Positions 46,539 through 57,367 of a stretch of 64,000 bases of DNA are shown here, one piece after another. A model generated the notes under the pieces. It saw nothing but the letters and a program-made list of their open reading frames with translations, was not told where the DNA came from and ran no database searches. Both the position numbers and the translations under genes were made by a program. How positions within the stretch are numbered: the first letter of the stretch is position 1; every line of letters begins with the position of its first letter. The DNA is from Caulobacter vibrioides (GTDB taxonomy: Bacteria > Pseudomonadota > Alphaproteobacteria > Caulobacterales > Caulobacteraceae): assembly GCF_002310375.3 (NCBI RefSeq), contig NZ_CP023315.3, forward strand, positions 3,962,001 to 4,026,000. The letters are read 5' to 3'.

Positions 46539-48305
46539 ATGAGCGCTTCGACAAAGGATACCGACGTGGCACGCGCCGTCGCCTCGCGACGCGCCAACAC
46601 ATACCTGCGCCTTGGCACGACCCTGGCGATCTGCGTGATCCTGGACCGCTTCACCGGCATGCGCTGGATCTGGATTTGGGGGGCGCTCTACACGGCGATC
46701 CAGCTGCTGGAAACCTGGCTGGCGATCCGAATCATCAAGCAGGGACGGAGCGATAACGGCCCCTGGCCACGCCTGTCGGTTATGGCCCTCCCCTTCCTCA
46801 CCTCCGCCGCCTTCGGGTTCTTGGCGATCCCGTTGTTCGCGTCCGATGCGCGCTTCGCGCCGACCCTTGGCGGCATGCTGCTGGCCGGGGCGCTGATGAA
46901 CGTGGTCATCGTCAACGGCAGCCTGCGCTCGGCGACCATCGCCGCGGCGGCGCCGCACATCTTCTATCTCCTGATCATCCCGATCATCGCCAGGCAGGCC
47001 AATCCCGACGCGCCGCTCGCCAGCGCCCTGTGGTTCGGCGCTCTTCTCCTGATCGCAGCGGTGGCGGTCGCCGCGCGCACGCTCCGCGCCGCGCTGAAGG
47101 CCGAGGCGGACGCCAAGACCGAGGCCGAGCGTCGGCGCCACGAGGCCGAAGAAGCGGTCGCGGCCAAATCAGCCTTCGTGGCCATGATCAGTCACGAACT
47201 TCGGACGCCGATCAGCGCCATCCTCGCGGGCGCCGCCCGCCTGCACAGCGAAGTCCCCGAGGCCAGTTCCAAGGTCCACGCCCAGCTGATCGCTGACGCC
47301 GGCGGGTTGATGCGCACGCTTCTGAACGACCTTCTGGACTTCTCGCGGCTCGAAGCGGGCCGAATGTCCGTGGAGAAGGCGCCGTTCAACCTTCGTCAGA
47401 GCCTGTCGGACACGCTGCGCCTGTGGCGGCCGGAACTGGCCCGCGAGGGGCTGAAGCTTCGCGTGATCGGAGCCTCGGCGATCCCCCAATGGGTGATCGG
47501 CGACGCCATGCGCCTGAAGCAGGTGCTGAACAACCTGCTCTCCAACGCGGCCAAGTTCACCTCGCGCGGCGGGGTGTCGGTCACCTTGGCGACCGAGACG
47601 GTCGGCGACCAGGTTCGTCTGCTGATCGAAGTGGTCGACACGGGCCCGGGCATTCCCGAGGAAGCGCTTCCGCGCCTGTTCACGCCCTTCGACCAGTTGA
47701 ACGCATCGGTGGTTCGCCAGCACGGCGGATCGGGTCTTGGCCTGGCCATCAGCCGAGAGCTGGCGCGCCTGATGGGCGGCGACCTGGTCGCGGCCAACGG
47801 GCGGAGCCAGGGCGCGTGCTTTCGCCTGTCCGTGCTGCTGGAGGCCACCGAGGCCCCTGACGTCCCGATCCCTGGCCCGTCGATCAGCGGTCTCCAGGTC
47901 CTGGTCGTTGACGACCACGTGGTGAACCGGCGCGCCATCGAACTGGTCCTGCAGCCCTTCGGCGTGGAAGCCACCCTCGCCGAGTCGGGTGAGGAAGCCC
48001 TCGAGCTTCTCGGCTCGGAGGTCTTCGACGCCATCCTGATGGACGTTTATATGCCGGGCATGGACGGCCGCGAGACGACCCGTGCGCTCCGCGCCGGCGC
48101 CGGGCCCAATCGCGATGCGCCAGTCATCGCGGTGACCGCCTCGGCCACGATCAAGGACTGGGAGGCCTGCGCGGCGGCCGGCATGAACGCGCATGTCGCC
48201 AAGCCCATCGATCCGACCGAACTGTTCTCGGCGCTCGCTCAGGTCATGGCGGCGCGCAGCGACGTCGGACCGATCGGATCTGAGGTCGTCGCGAGCAGCG
48301 CCTGA
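46539..48305 (+). CDS. hybrid sensor histidine kinase/response regulator, paralogue of the one at 30686
   Basis: A 588-residue membrane kinase. Start ATG at 46539 with GGGGGA upstream. Membrane helices occupy residues about 30-170, then H-box SHELRTPISAI (H219), HATPase (NNLLSNAAKF, DTGPGIPEE and GGSGLGLAISRELARLMGG) and REC (D502 in AILMDVYMPG). The order and motifs match the kinase at 30686. The last 67 bases overlap the convergent vsr gene. Sensor input is likely membrane or cytoplasmic, as there is no large periplasmic domain. Confidence 0.93.
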   Translation: MSASTKDTDVARAVASRRANTYLRLGTTLAICVILDRFTGMRWIWIWGALYTAIQLLETWLAIRIIKQGRSDNGPWPRLSVMALPFLTSAAFGFLAIPLFASDARFAPTLGGMLLAGALMNVVIVNGSLRSATIAAAAPHIFYLLIIPIIARQANPDAPLASALWFGALLLIAAVAVAARTLRAALKAEADAKTEAERRRHEAEEAVAAKSAFVAMISHELRTPISAILAGAARLHSEVPEASSKVHAQLIADAGGLMRTLLNDLLDFSRLEAGRMSVEKAPFNLRQSLSDTLRLWRPELAREGLKLRVIGASAIPQWVIGDAMRLKQVLNNLLSNAAKFTSRGGVSVTLATETVGDQVRLLIEVVDTGPGIPEEALPRLFTPFDQLNASVVRQHGGSGLGLAISRELARLMGGDLVAANGRSQGACFRLSVLLEATEAPDVPIPGPSISGLQVLVVDDHVVNRRAIELVLQPFGVEATLAESGEEALELLGSEVFDAILMDVYMPGMDGRETTRALRAGAGPNRDAPVIAVTASATIKDWEACAAAGMNAHVAKPIDPTELFSALAQVMAARSDVGPIGSEVVASSA

Positions 48306-48694
48306 AGCCGAGCCCTCAGGGCCGCTTCGTCCTTGAAGTCACACTCCCAGACGATCTCGGCCCGCCAGCCGGCCTGCGTCAGCGCCGCCAGGGCGCGCTG
48401 ATCCCGCGCGATGTTTCGGGCGACCTTGGCCAGCCAGTATTCGCGGTTCGCCTTGGGTATGCGCGCGCCCCGGGCGCAGTCATGGCCGTGCCAGAAGCAG
48501 CCGTGGACGAAGAAGACAAGCCTGCGCCCCGGCATGACCACATCCGGCGAACCCGGCAGGTCCTTGCGGTGCAGACGATAGCGGGCGCCCAGCCCCGTCA
48601 GCAGTCGACGCAGTCGAAGCTCAGGCCCGGTGTCCTGGCTGCGCACGCGCGCCATGACGGCCGAGCGCTTGGCCTTGTCGTAGACGTCGGTCAC
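48239..48694 (-). CDS. vsr: very short patch repair endonuclease
   Basis: Nicks DNA 5' of T in T:G mismatches that arise when 5-methylcytosine deaminates, starting very short patch repair. 151 residues, the normal size, with KRSAVMARVRSQDTGPELRLRRLL, the catalytic Asp in LPGSPDVVMPGRRLVFFVHGCFWHGH and the WLAKVARNIARD helix. A cytosine-C5 methyltransferase lies 1.2 kb away on the same strand, with cysK between. Its 3' end overlaps the convergent kinase gene by 67 bases. Confidence 0.95.
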   Translation of the reverse strand: MTDVYDKAKRSAVMARVRSQDTGPELRLRRLLTGLGARYRLHRKDLPGSPDVVMPGRRLVFFVHGCFWHGHDCARGARIPKANREYWLAKVARNIARDQRALAALTQAGWRAEIVWECDFKDEAALRARLQALLATTSDPIGPTSLRAAMT

Positions 48695-48715
48695 AGCGCC
48701 CGGCCGCGCGGGGGC

Positions 48716-48816
48716 TTAGAACTCACGACCTGACTGCGTCAGGCCGTGAGTTCTAGTCCTTTGTTTTGGGTCATTTTTCTTCACGCGAACCGGGGCCACT
48801 TCGCTCGAAAAATGCT

Positions 48817-48822
<6 letters not shown>
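48716..48822. repeat. two-hairpin intergenic repeat, copy 2
   Basis: Same class as the element at 12653-12758: hairpin CACGACCTGAC/GTCAGGCCGTG followed by the second hairpin with CATTTTTCTTCACGCGAACC and CCACTTCGCTCGAAAAATG. The right end, CTCTAGAG, contains the cysK stop codon (minus strand TAG at 48817-48819). Confidence 0.88.
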
Positions 48823-49803
<981 letters not shown>

Positions 49804-49871
49804 CGGAACACCCTGGGGCCTGTTGCGGAAAGGGCGGCACCCTAGACCCGCCCCCGGCCGCTGTCAGGGGG

Positions 49872-50996
49872 TCATTCGGCGGCGAGGTTTGCAGTTTTGC
49901 TATCAACGAGCGGGGCTAGAAGCGTTTCCGCCAGCCAGCGCACGACGGGGACGGCGACGCCATCGCCCATGACTTGCAAACCTGCGGTCTGCGATTTGGG
50001 TAGATGATAGCTGTCAGGCAGACCCATCAGGCGCGCGGCCTCGCGGGGCGAGATCAGGCGCGAGCGAACTTCGCCCTCGTCGATCACCAGCAAGGTCTGG
50101 CGCGAGGAGCCGCCGCGCGGTGTGCGCAGGCATCCGGCCAGACCATCGAACCGCACCTCGGCGCGTTGCTCGCCGCCGCGCATGCGCCGGAAGACCGCGC
50201 CCACGGCCCGCTCGCGCCCGACCCGGCGCGCCTCGACGGCGGCGCGATGCGATGGCGCCATCAGCGCCAGCAGGGCTGCAGTGCGTTCCGGCGGGTTCCA
50301 GACAACCCTGTCGTCGGGCTCCAGCATCGAAGCGAGGTCTGTGTTGCGCGCGGGCGGCGACGGCGCGCCCCACCAGACCCATCCCGCCTGCAGATCGGCC
50401 GGCAGACGCGCGGCCGCCTCACGAACGGCCCGCGTCTGGAAGACGCTGGAACCGACGAGGTCGCCCGGCGCATTCCGCGTGGCGACTACAAACACCCGGG
50501 GCCGCGACTGAGGCACGAACGCCCCGGCGTCGATCTCCAGCGCGCCGAACCGATAGCCTTCCTCATGCAGGGCGCGGCACAGCGCGGTGAAGTCGGCGCC
50601 GCCGTGCGAGGTCAGAAGGCCGACCACGTTCTCGATCACGATGACGGACGGCGCGCGCCCCTGCGCCGAGAGCGCCCGCATCAAGCTCCAGAAGCCGAAG
50701 AAAGCCGAAGAGCGCCCCCCCGCCAGACCCGCCCTCGCGCCCGCCAGACTGAAGTCCTGGCAAGGGCTGGAGGCCCAGGCGAGGTCGGCGGGGGGCAAAT
50801 GCTCAGCGCTCAGGGCGAAGACGTCGCCTTCCTGGAAGTGTTCGCCGGCGTCCGCGAAATTGGCGCGATAGGTCGCCGCCTTGACTGGATCGAAGTCGTT
50901 GGCGAAGGCGCATGACCAATCGGCGCCCAGGCCGAGGCGGGCCATGCCGCCACCGGCGAAGAACTCCAGAAAGCGCCGTTGACCGTTCCGATTCAT
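49872..50996 (-). CDS. C5-cytosine DNA methyltransferase
   Basis: Transfers methyl from SAM to cytosine C5 in a short DNA motif. 374 residues from ATG 50996 (alternative TTG start at 51017 adds seven). Motif I FFAGGGMARLGLGAD, catalytic Cys79 in SSPCQDFSLAG (motif IV), VIENVVGL (motif VI) and C-terminal GDGVAVPVVRWLAETL (motif X) are all present, with a target-recognition region between about 190 and 310. In C. crescentus an orphan m5C enzyme (CCNA_03741, YGCCGGCR, as I recall it from published methylome work) lies in the matching gene neighbourhood, so this may be its orthologue. No restriction enzyme is adjacent. Confidence 0.9.
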   Translation of the reverse strand: MNRNGQRRFLEFFAGGGMARLGLGADWSCAFANDFDPVKAATYRANFADAGEHFQEGDVFALSAEHLPPADLAWASSPCQDFSLAGARAGLAGGRSSAFFGFWSLMRALSAQGRAPSVIVIENVVGLLTSHGGADFTALCRALHEEGYRFGALEIDAGAFVPQSRPRVFVVATRNAPGDLVGSSVFQTRAVREAAARLPADLQAGWVWWGAPSPPARNTDLASMLEPDDRVVWNPPERTAALLALMAPSHRAAVEARRVGRERAVGAVFRRMRGGEQRAEVRFDGLAGCLRTPRGGSSRQTLLVIDEGEVRSRLISPREAARLMGLPDSYHLPKSQTAGLQVMGDGVAVPVVRWLAETLLAPLVDSKTANLAAE

Positions 50997-51043
50997 CGTC
51001 GGCGAGTCTAGCCTCAAGCGACCTTTCGGGGATAGCCAGAGAC

Positions 51044-51478
51044 ATGCGCCACGCTCTCTTGATCGCCGCCGCCCTGATGCTCGCCGCCTGCGGGGCCCCG
51101 ATGGGCTCCTCCGAGGAGGCGCCGCCGCCGGCCGACGCGCCGGTGACGGTCGGCCCTGACTATTCCGGCGACTTTGACGCGCTCGGAACCGAGCCGTTCT
51201 GGGCCGTGAAGGTGCGGGCCGAGAGCGTCACCCTGACACGTCCGGACGCGCCGGAGGTCACCACCGCCAACCCCGGCGTCCGCGCGGACGGCGAGCAGGG
51301 GGTCTGGGACGGCACGGCGGGCGAGCAGCGTCTGGTCTTGCGCCTGACGCCCGGCGAATGCTCGGACGGGATGTCGGACCGCCGCTACGGCTACGCCGCC
51401 GAGGTCTGGATCGACGGCGAGACCCTGCGGGGCTGCGCGGCCAAGACCGCCGCCCTGGCCGCTCAGCCCAGGCCCTAG
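51044..51478 (+). CDS. COG3650-like predicted lipoprotein
   Basis: A 144-residue secreted protein starting at ATG 51044. The signal peptide MRHALLIAAALMLAACGA ends in an LAAC lipobox, so Cys17 would be lipidated. The C-terminal ECSDGMSDRRYGYAAEV segment and the FWAVKVRAE region match the COG3650 set of small bacterial proteins, whose function is unknown. It overlaps the stop of the convergent serine hydrolase by four bases. Confidence 0.72.
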   Translation: MRHALLIAAALMLAACGAPMGSSEEAPPPADAPVTVGPDYSGDFDALGTEPFWAVKVRAESVTLTRPDAPEVTTANPGVRADGEQGVWDGTAGEQRLVLRLTPGECSDGMSDRRYGYAAEVWIDGETLRGCAAKTAALAAQPRP

Positions 51479-52752
51479 TCGCCTTTGGGACCCAGATAGT
51501 CGGCGCCATAGACCGCCGCGCGAAAATCGCTGTGCAAGGTCCCGTCAAAGGGCAGGGTCTGCACGAAAAACACCGCCGTCAGCTGATTGGCCGGATCGAC
51601 CCAGAACACCGTGCTGGCCATGCCGTCCCAGAAGTACTCGCCCACCGCGCCGCGATTCTCCTGCGGGCTTTGAGGCTGGCTGTTGCGAACGGCCACATCG
51701 AAGCCGAAGCCGACCGCTCCCTTGCCCGGCAGCCAGCTTCGCGCCGTCACCCGGGGGTCGAGATGATCCGAGGCCATCAATCGCACGGTCGAAGGCTTGA
51801 GAATTCGCACGCCGTCCAGAGCGCCTTGCCCCAGCAGCATTCGGGAAAAGCGGGCGTAGTCGTCGATCGAGGCCACCAACCCCGCCCCGCCCATGGTCAG
51901 GCGACGGCTGGGGTCGAAATTCATCCGCCGGGTGACGACATCGTCCTGGCGCGCCAGCTTGCCGTCCGCGCCCCTCTGATAGGTCGCCGCCAACACGACG
52001 AAGGCGGCCTCGGGCTGGGTCCAGGCGGTCGTCTTCATGCCGAGCGGCGCAAGGATGTTGGTCTTGACGTAGGTCTCGAACGGCTGGCCTGACAGCCTTT
52101 CCACCAGCAGGGCCTGGACGTCGACGGCGGCGCTGTAGCTCCATCGCTCGCCAGGATCGTACAGCAGCGGCGCGGTCGCCAGGCGGCGGCCGAATTCGGC
52201 AAGGTCGTTGTTCAGGTTCAGCGGATCCGCCGCGCGGAAAGCCGCATCGGCGGGGCCCTCGCCCCAGCCGTACGAAAACCCCGCTGTATGACGCAGCACA
52301 TCGCGGATCAGGATCGGCCGGGCCGCCGGCCGCACGCCGCCCTGACCGTCCGACACCTTCATGTCGGCGAATTCCGGGAGATAGCGGGCCAGCGGATCAT
52401 CCAGGCCGAACTTGCCCTGCTCCCAAAGCTGCATCAGGGCCACGCCCGTGACGGGCTTGGTCATCGAGAAGATCTGAACCAGGGTGTCGCGGCCCATGGG
52501 CTTGCCAGCCTCGCGGTCGGCCATCCCGGCGACGCCGAAATAGCGCTCCTGGCCGCCTTGCCAGACCAGCGCCGAGACCCCGACGGCGCGACCGCTGTCG
52601 ACCATGGCCTTCAGCGCCGCATTGATCCTGGCCTTGTCGATCTTGACGCTCGCCGACGCCTCGGCGGCCCGAGCGGGCGCGGCGATCGTCGGCGCGGCCT
52701 GCGCGCAAAGCAGCAACGCCGCGACGGCGGCGAGAACGAACTTCCTGGACAC
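51475..52752 (-). CDS. serine hydrolase, class C beta-lactamase-like family
   Basis: A 425-residue exported protein from the GTG at 52752, which has GGGAGGG immediately upstream and gives the signal peptide SRKFVLAAVAALLLCAQAAPTIA. The family SxxK motif appears as FSMTKPVTG with the catalytic serine near residue 93; a Tyr-containing YSA motif follows at WSYSAAVDVQ. The fold matches the large set of esterases and beta-lactamase-like proteins, so the substrate cannot be predicted. Four bases overlap with the convergent lipoprotein gene. Confidence 0.85.
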   Translation of the reverse strand: MSRKFVLAAVAALLLCAQAAPTIAAPARAAEASASVKIDKARINAALKAMVDSGRAVGVSALVWQGGQERYFGVAGMADREAGKPMGRDTLVQIFSMTKPVTGVALMQLWEQGKFGLDDPLARYLPEFADMKVSDGQGGVRPAARPILIRDVLRHTAGFSYGWGEGPADAAFRAADPLNLNNDLAEFGRRLATAPLLYDPGERWSYSAAVDVQALLVERLSGQPFETYVKTNILAPLGMKTTAWTQPEAAFVVLAATYQRGADGKLARQDDVVTRRMNFDPSRRLTMGGAGLVASIDDYARFSRMLLGQGALDGVRILKPSTVRLMASDHLDPRVTARSWLPGKGAVGFGFDVAVRNSQPQSPQENRGAVGEYFWDGMASTVFWVDPANQLTAVFFVQTLPFDGTLHSDFRAAVYGADYLGPKGD

Positions 52753-52835
52753 GCGGCCCTCCCACGAGGCTCTTATGACAACGTTGGACTGTCGCCGAGC
52801 GCGCGGCGCTTTGCCAGCGCGATGTGGTCTTGAGC

Positions 52836-53900
52836 CTACTTCGACAGGCCCAGGCGCTGGCCCGCATAACGTTCGCGCAGCGGCGCCCACCAGGCCTCGT
52901 TGTCGAGGTACCACTGGATGGTCTTGCGCAGGCCCGTGTCGAACGTCTCCTGCGCCTTCCAGCCGAGCTCGGTCTCCAGCTTGGTGGCGTCGATGGCGTA
53001 GCGGGCGTCGTGGCCCGGCCGATCGGCGACGAAGGTGATCAGATCGCGGCGGCTCTGGCCGGGGATCGGGCGCAGCTCATCGAGGATGTCGCAGATCGCC
53101 TCGACCACCTGAAGATTGGTCCGCTCGTTGCGGCCGCCGACATTGTAGCTCTCGCCCGGGACGCCCTGGGTGGCGATCAGGTGCAGAGCGCGGGCGTGAT
53201 CCTCGACGTGCAGCCAGTCGCGGACATTGTCGCCCTTGCCATAGACCGGCAGCGGCTTGCCTTCGAGCGCGTTCAGCGTGACCAGCGGGATCAGCTTCTC
53301 GGGGAAGTGATAGGGCCCGTAGTTGTTCGAGCAGTTGGAGACCACGACCGGCAGGCCATAGGTGTGATGCCAGGCCCGCGCCAGGTGGTCCGACGAGGCC
53401 TTCGACGCCGAATAGGGCGAGCGCGGATCATAGGGCGTGGTCTCGCTGAACAGCCCTTCGGCGCCCAGGCTGCCGAACACCTCGTCGGTCGAGATGTGGT
53501 GGAAGCGGAAACGGTCCTTCGCCTCGCCTTCCAAACCGCGCCAGTGCTCAAGCGCGGCCTGCAGCATCACATAGGCGCCGACGATGTTGGTCTGGATGAA
53601 GTCGCCCGGACCGGTGATCGAGCGATCGACATGGCTCTCGGCGGCCAGATGCATCACGACGTCGGGTCGGAACGCCTTGATCGTCGCCGAAACCAGCGCC
53701 GCATCGGCGACATCGCCCTGCACGAACTGGTAGTCGGCCTTGCCTTCCAGCATGGCCAGGCTGGCCTGCGAGGCGGCATAGGTCAGCTTGTCGTAGTTGA
53801 GGATCGCGACATTGTTCTGGCCAGCCAGATGACGGCACACGGCCGAGCCGATGAACCCCGACCCGCCGGTCACCATCACGCGAAGATTTTGCTGCGACAT
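52836..53900 (-). CDS. rfbB: dTDP-glucose 4,6-dehydratase
   Basis: Second step of dTDP-rhamnose synthesis: converts dTDP-glucose to dTDP-4-keto-6-deoxyglucose. 354 residues of the extended SDR family with cofactor motif [16 protein letters not shown] at residue 10, [10 protein letters not shown] (catalytic Asp-Glu) near 128 and [15 protein letters not shown] (YxxxK) near 155. [18 protein letters not shown] and [14 protein letters not shown] are the sugar-nucleotide contacts. Downstream gene on the same strand is the serine hydrolase; upstream is purU. Confidence 0.97.
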   Translation of the reverse strand: MSQQNLRVMVTGGSGFIGSAVCRHLAGQNNVAILNYDKLTYAASQASLAMLEGKADYQFVQGDVADAALVSATIKAFRPDVVMHLAAESHVDRSITGPGDFIQTNIVGAYVMLQAALEHWRGLEGEAKDRFRFHHISTDEVFGSLGAEGLFSETTPYDPRSPYSASKASSDHLARAWHHTYGLPVVVSNCSNNYGPYHFPEKLIPLVTLNALEGKPLPVYGKGDNVRDWLHVEDHARALHLIATQGVPGESYNVGGRNERTNLQVVEAICDILDELRPIPGQSRRDLITFVADRPGHDARYAIDATKLETELGWKAQETFDTGLRKTIQWYLDNEAWWAPLRERYAGQRLGLSK

Positions 53901-53973
53901 GCGCTGGACGGCTCTTGCCCTTGGAAGAGCAAGCCCCGTATCCAGTTTTTAGTGTACGCGCAACTCCAGCCGC

Positions 53974-54816
53974 CTAATCGGTGAACACCACGGTCTTGCG
54001 GCCGTTGAGCAGCACCCGGTCCTCCAGGCGGTAACGCAGGGCCCGGGCCAGCACCCGGCGCTCGATGTCGCGGCCCTTGCGAACGAGGTCCTCGGGCGTG
54101 TCGCGATGGCTGATGCGCTCGACGTCCTGCTCGATGATCGGGCCTTCATCGAGGTCGCCGGTCACATAGTGCGCCGAAGCGCCGATCAGCTTCACGCCGC
54201 GCGCATGGGCCTGGTGGTAGGGCTTGGCGCCCTTGAAGCCCGGCAGGAATGAGTGGTGGATGTTGATGCAGCGGCCCTGCAGCTTCGCCGACAGGCCGTC
54301 GGACAGCACCTGCATGTAGCGGGCGAGGACGACGATGTCGGTTTTCGTCTCCTGGATCAGCTTCCAGAGCTCGGCTTCCTGCTCGAACTTGGTCTCCTTG
54401 GTCACCGGCAGGTGATGGAAATCCAGACCCGACAGATCGACGTGGGCGTAGGTTTCGGCCGGGTGGTTGGAGACCACGCCGGTGATGTCCATCGGCAGCT
54501 CGCCGATGCGCCAGCGATAGACGAGATCGGCCAGGCAGTGGTCGAACTTGCTGGCCAACAGCAGCACGCGGTAGCGGTCGGTGCGGTTGCGCAGCGTCCA
54601 CTTCATCTTGAAGCCGTCGGCGAGTGCGCCGAAGTCGCCGCGCAGGGCCTCCCGGTCCGCGCCGTCGGCGTCGAAGACCACGCGCATGAAGAACTGACCG
54701 GTCTCCTGGTCATCGAACTGCTGCGCATCGAGAATGTTGCAGCCGCGCTCGAACAGGAAGGCGGAGACCTTGGCGACAATGCCGCGCTGGTCGGGACAGG
54801 AAAGGGTCAGGATCAT
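53974..54816 (-). CDS. purU: formyltetrahydrofolate deformylase
   Basis: Hydrolyses 10-formyl-tetrahydrofolate to tetrahydrofolate and formate, balancing the one-carbon pool. 280 residues: N-terminal ACT domain ([32 protein letters not shown]), then the formyltransferase domain with [19 protein letters not shown] (catalytic Asn-His) near residue 189 and [15 protein letters not shown] (catalytic Asp). No purine gene lies beside it. Confidence 0.97.
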   Translation of the reverse strand: MILTLSCPDQRGIVAKVSAFLFERGCNILDAQQFDDQETGQFFMRVVFDADGADREALRGDFGALADGFKMKWTLRNRTDRYRVLLLASKFDHCLADLVYRWRIGELPMDITGVVSNHPAETYAHVDLSGLDFHHLPVTKETKFEQEAELWKLIQETKTDIVVLARYMQVLSDGLSAKLQGRCINIHHSFLPGFKGAKPYHQAHARGVKLIGASAHYVTGDLDEGPIIEQDVERISHRDTPEDLVRKGRDIERRVLARALRYRLEDRVLLNGRKTVVFTD

Positions 54817-54992
54817 GGTCCGCTCCCTCTAGAGAAGCCGGCGCGCAAAGAAAAGCGCCTCATCGCGGCGGACGAGCATGAAGTCACCCAGCCGGCGGCG
54901 GCCTGGTCGCTCCAAGGGCATGTCCTTGCGACGCCCGGCCCTGAGGGACGCCGGGGTGGTCGATCCCGTGCAAATGGGTCTAGGCTCCTGTC

Positions 54993-56168
54993 ATGGTCGC
55001 CTCCTCCGAAGCCCTGTCCGCCCGCGCCATCGACATCCTGGCCAAGCTGGTGGCGTTCGACACCACCTCGCGCCGCTCGAACCTCGCGCTGATCGAATGG
55101 GTCGAGCAATATCTGGCCGAGCTGAACGTCCCGACCCGTCGCGTGCCGAACGCGGAGGGGACGAAATCAAACCTGATGGCGATGATCGGACCGGCCGTGG
55201 AGGGCGGGGTCGTGCTGTCGGGCCATACCGACGTGGTGCCGGTCGACGGCCAGCCCTGGTCCACCGATCCCTGGGTGCTCACCGAGCGTGACGGTCGGCT
55301 CTACGGACGCGGAACCTGCGACATGAAGGGGTTCCTGGCCCTGGCGTTGGCCGCAGCGCCAGATCTCGCCAAGGCCGACCTGCGCAAGCCCGTGCACCTG
55401 GCGTTCTCGTATGACGAAGAGGTCGGCTGCCTGGGCGCGCCCGACATGATCGACGTGATCGCCCGCGAGGTCCCCCGCCCCGCCTTGGTGGTGGTGGGCG
55501 AGCCCACCGACATGGTGGCGGTACGCGCCCACAAGGGCATCGCCAGCTTCAAGGTCACGGTCACCGGCCGCGAGGCCCATTCCAGCCTGACCCATCTGGG
55601 GGTCTCGGCCAACATGGTCGCGATCAAGCTGATGGCCATGCTGGTCGGTCTCTCCGAAAAGCTCGAGCGCGAAGCCGACCCGAACTCGCCGTTCACGCCC
55701 AAGGGCGCGACCCTGACGATCGGTCAGGTCAACGGCGGCACGGCGGTCAATATCCTGGCGCGCGAATGCGTGTTCATCTTCGACCTGCGCACGCCCGCCG
55801 GCATGGATCCGGTCGCGCTCCTGTCGGACTTCTTCGCCATGGCGTCGGCCCTGGACGCCGAGATCAAGGCCAAGGCGCCCGAGGGCGGCGTCAAGGTCGA
55901 GCGGCGCTCACTGACCCCGGCCTTCGCGCCGGAAGAGGACGGCGTCGCCGAGGCCTTCGCCCGCAAGCTGGCCGGCGACAACGGTCCGGCGCGCGTCGTG
56001 CCCTACGCGGCCGAGGCGGGCCAGTTCCAGGGCGCGGGTTTCTCGACCGTGATCTGCGGTCCCGGCTCGATCGACCAGGCCCACCAGCCCAACGAGTATG
56101 TCGAGATCAGCCAGATGCAGCGCGGGGCGGCGTTCATGAGGCGGTTGGTCGAGGATCTTTCCACCTAA
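54993..56168 (+). CDS. argE: acetylornithine deacetylase
   Basis: Zinc M20-family enzyme removing the acetyl group from N-acetylornithine in arginine synthesis. 391 residues with LSGHTDVVPVDGQPW (metal His and Asp) near residue 73, GRGTCDMKGFLAL near 104, and FSYDEEVGCLGA (catalytic Glu) near 136. INVNGG-like and PGSIDQAHQPNEYVE blocks are conserved. The start is ATG 54993, with a 176-base gap to purU. Related M20 peptidases exist, but the ArgE features are strong. Confidence 0.93.
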   Translation: MVASSEALSARAIDILAKLVAFDTTSRRSNLALIEWVEQYLAELNVPTRRVPNAEGTKSNLMAMIGPAVEGGVVLSGHTDVVPVDGQPWSTDPWVLTERDGRLYGRGTCDMKGFLALALAAAPDLAKADLRKPVHLAFSYDEEVGCLGAPDMIDVIAREVPRPALVVVGEPTDMVAVRAHKGIASFKVTVTGREAHSSLTHLGVSANMVAIKLMAMLVGLSEKLEREADPNSPFTPKGATLTIGQVNGGTAVNILARECVFIFDLRTPAGMDPVALLSDFFAMASALDAEIKAKAPEGGVKVERRSLTPAFAPEEDGVAEAFARKLAGDNGPARVVPYAAEAGQFQGAGFSTVICGPGSIDQAHQPNEYVEISQMQRGAAFMRRLVEDLST

Positions 56169-56305
56169 CGCCGTTTCCCCGGCGAAGGCCGGGATCCAGA
56201 TGGAAGAGCGCTGGGGATGACGCGAGGAACTCAGCACGCTTCCCGCCGGACCAGGTGCTCCGGCATCTGGATTCCGGCATTCGCCGGGAAGGTCGGGAGG
56301 AGGTT
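56166..56305. repeat. inverted intergenic repeat between argE and the GT2 gene
   Basis: CCCCGGCGAAGGCCGGGATCC at the left and GGATTCCGGCATTCGCCGG at the right, about 140 bases apart; a familiar alphaproteobacterial intergenic class, different from the others in this window. Here it separates two convergent genes. Confidence 0.7.
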
Positions 56306-57331
56306 TTACGCGCCCCGCCACTTCCGGATCACGAACCGGCGGCCGATGAACGCCGCCGGATCAAGCGACATCACCCGCAGGATCGCGCCCGGCGAGACCT
56401 TGCGCTGGGCCTGGATCGCCCGACGATCCGCCATCACCTGGTCGAGATCCTCGCGTTTGAGCGCCGCCCGGATGCCCCGGATCGCCGGCGCGACATCGCC
56501 CCGCCGCCAGTGCAGCAGCAGAAGACCGGCCGTCACCGCCACGTGCAGCGGCAGCGTCACCGGCAACAGCCAGCCGGGCGTGTTCTTCAGGAAGGTCCAG
56601 ACCCGGTTGCGAGAACCGTGGAAGATCGAGAAATCCGACCGAACCCCGGTGCTGGCCGAGCCGACATGGGCGACCTTGGCCTTGGGCAGCAGCAGCGTCG
56701 GCTGGCCATAGAGCCGTAGGCGGTAGCCGAGATCGACGTCCTCGCAGTAGCAGAAGTAGCGCTCGTCAAAGCCGCCGACCGCCAGGAAGAGGTCCCGATC
56801 GATCAGCATCGCCGCGCCGCAGGCCGAGAACACCTCGCCCTCGGGTAAGACCGCCGGCGGCTTGCGGCCATACCCGCCGCGAAACGGTATGCCCGCGCTG
56901 GTGACATTGTCGCCGGCGCCGTCCAGCAAGCCTGGGCGGTCGGCGGACAGCTGCAGGGAGGCGAAGCTTTTCACGGTCGGGTGGCGCGCCGCGCCCGCCA
57001 TCAGCTCTTCCAGCCAGTCGGGTTCGGCATAGGCGTCAGGATTGAGCAGCACCAGCCACCGGCCCTTGGCGCGCCGGGCGGCCAGGTTGTTGCCGGCGGC
57101 GAAGCCGAGATTGGCGCCCGCCTCGACGAAATCGACCCAAGGATGGGCCTTGGCGGCGGCCTGGGGCGCGCCGTCGCTCGAGGCGTTGTCGATCAGGATC
57201 GTCTCGAAGTCGCGGAACGTCTGCGCCGCCAGCCTGGCCAGGCAAGGCTCCAGCGTTGGCCCGCTCTGGTAGGAGACGATGACCACCGTTACCGCTGGGC
57301 CGGTCTTGTGTTCGGTCGTTTCAGACGGCAT
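56306..57331 (-). CDS. family 2 glycosyltransferase, rhamnosyltransferase-like
   Basis: A 341-residue GT2 enzyme with N-terminal VVIVSYQSGPTLEPCL, the LIDNASSDGAP acceptor region and the LLNPDAY metal site (Asn-Pro-Asp) near residue 97 as in WbbL-type rhamnosyltransferases. FSACGAAMLIDRDLFLAVGGFDERYFCYCEDVDL (residues about 165-200) is the catalytic-region hallmark. A C-terminal hydrophobic stretch (LLPVTLPLHVAVTAGLLLL) may be a membrane anchor. It is divergent from rfbC, which makes the rhamnose donor, so a rhamnosyl transfer in envelope glycans is likely. The acceptor is unknown. Confidence 0.85.
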   Translation of the reverse strand: MPSETTEHKTGPAVTVVIVSYQSGPTLEPCLARLAAQTFRDFETILIDNASSDGAPQAAAKAHPWVDFVEAGANLGFAAGNNLAARRAKGRWLVLLNPDAYAEPDWLEELMAGAARHPTVKSFASLQLSADRPGLLDGAGDNVTSAGIPFRGGYGRKPPAVLPEGEVFSACGAAMLIDRDLFLAVGGFDERYFCYCEDVDLGYRLRLYGQPTLLLPKAKVAHVGSASTGVRSDFSIFHGSRNRVWTFLKNTPGWLLPVTLPLHVAVTAGLLLLHWRRGDVAPAIRGIRAALKREDLDQVMADRRAIQAQRKVSPGAILRVMSLDPAAFIGRRFVIRKWRGA

Positions 57332-57367
57332 CGGTGGTCAGCAAATTCCAGAGCAAAGTATCGCGTC

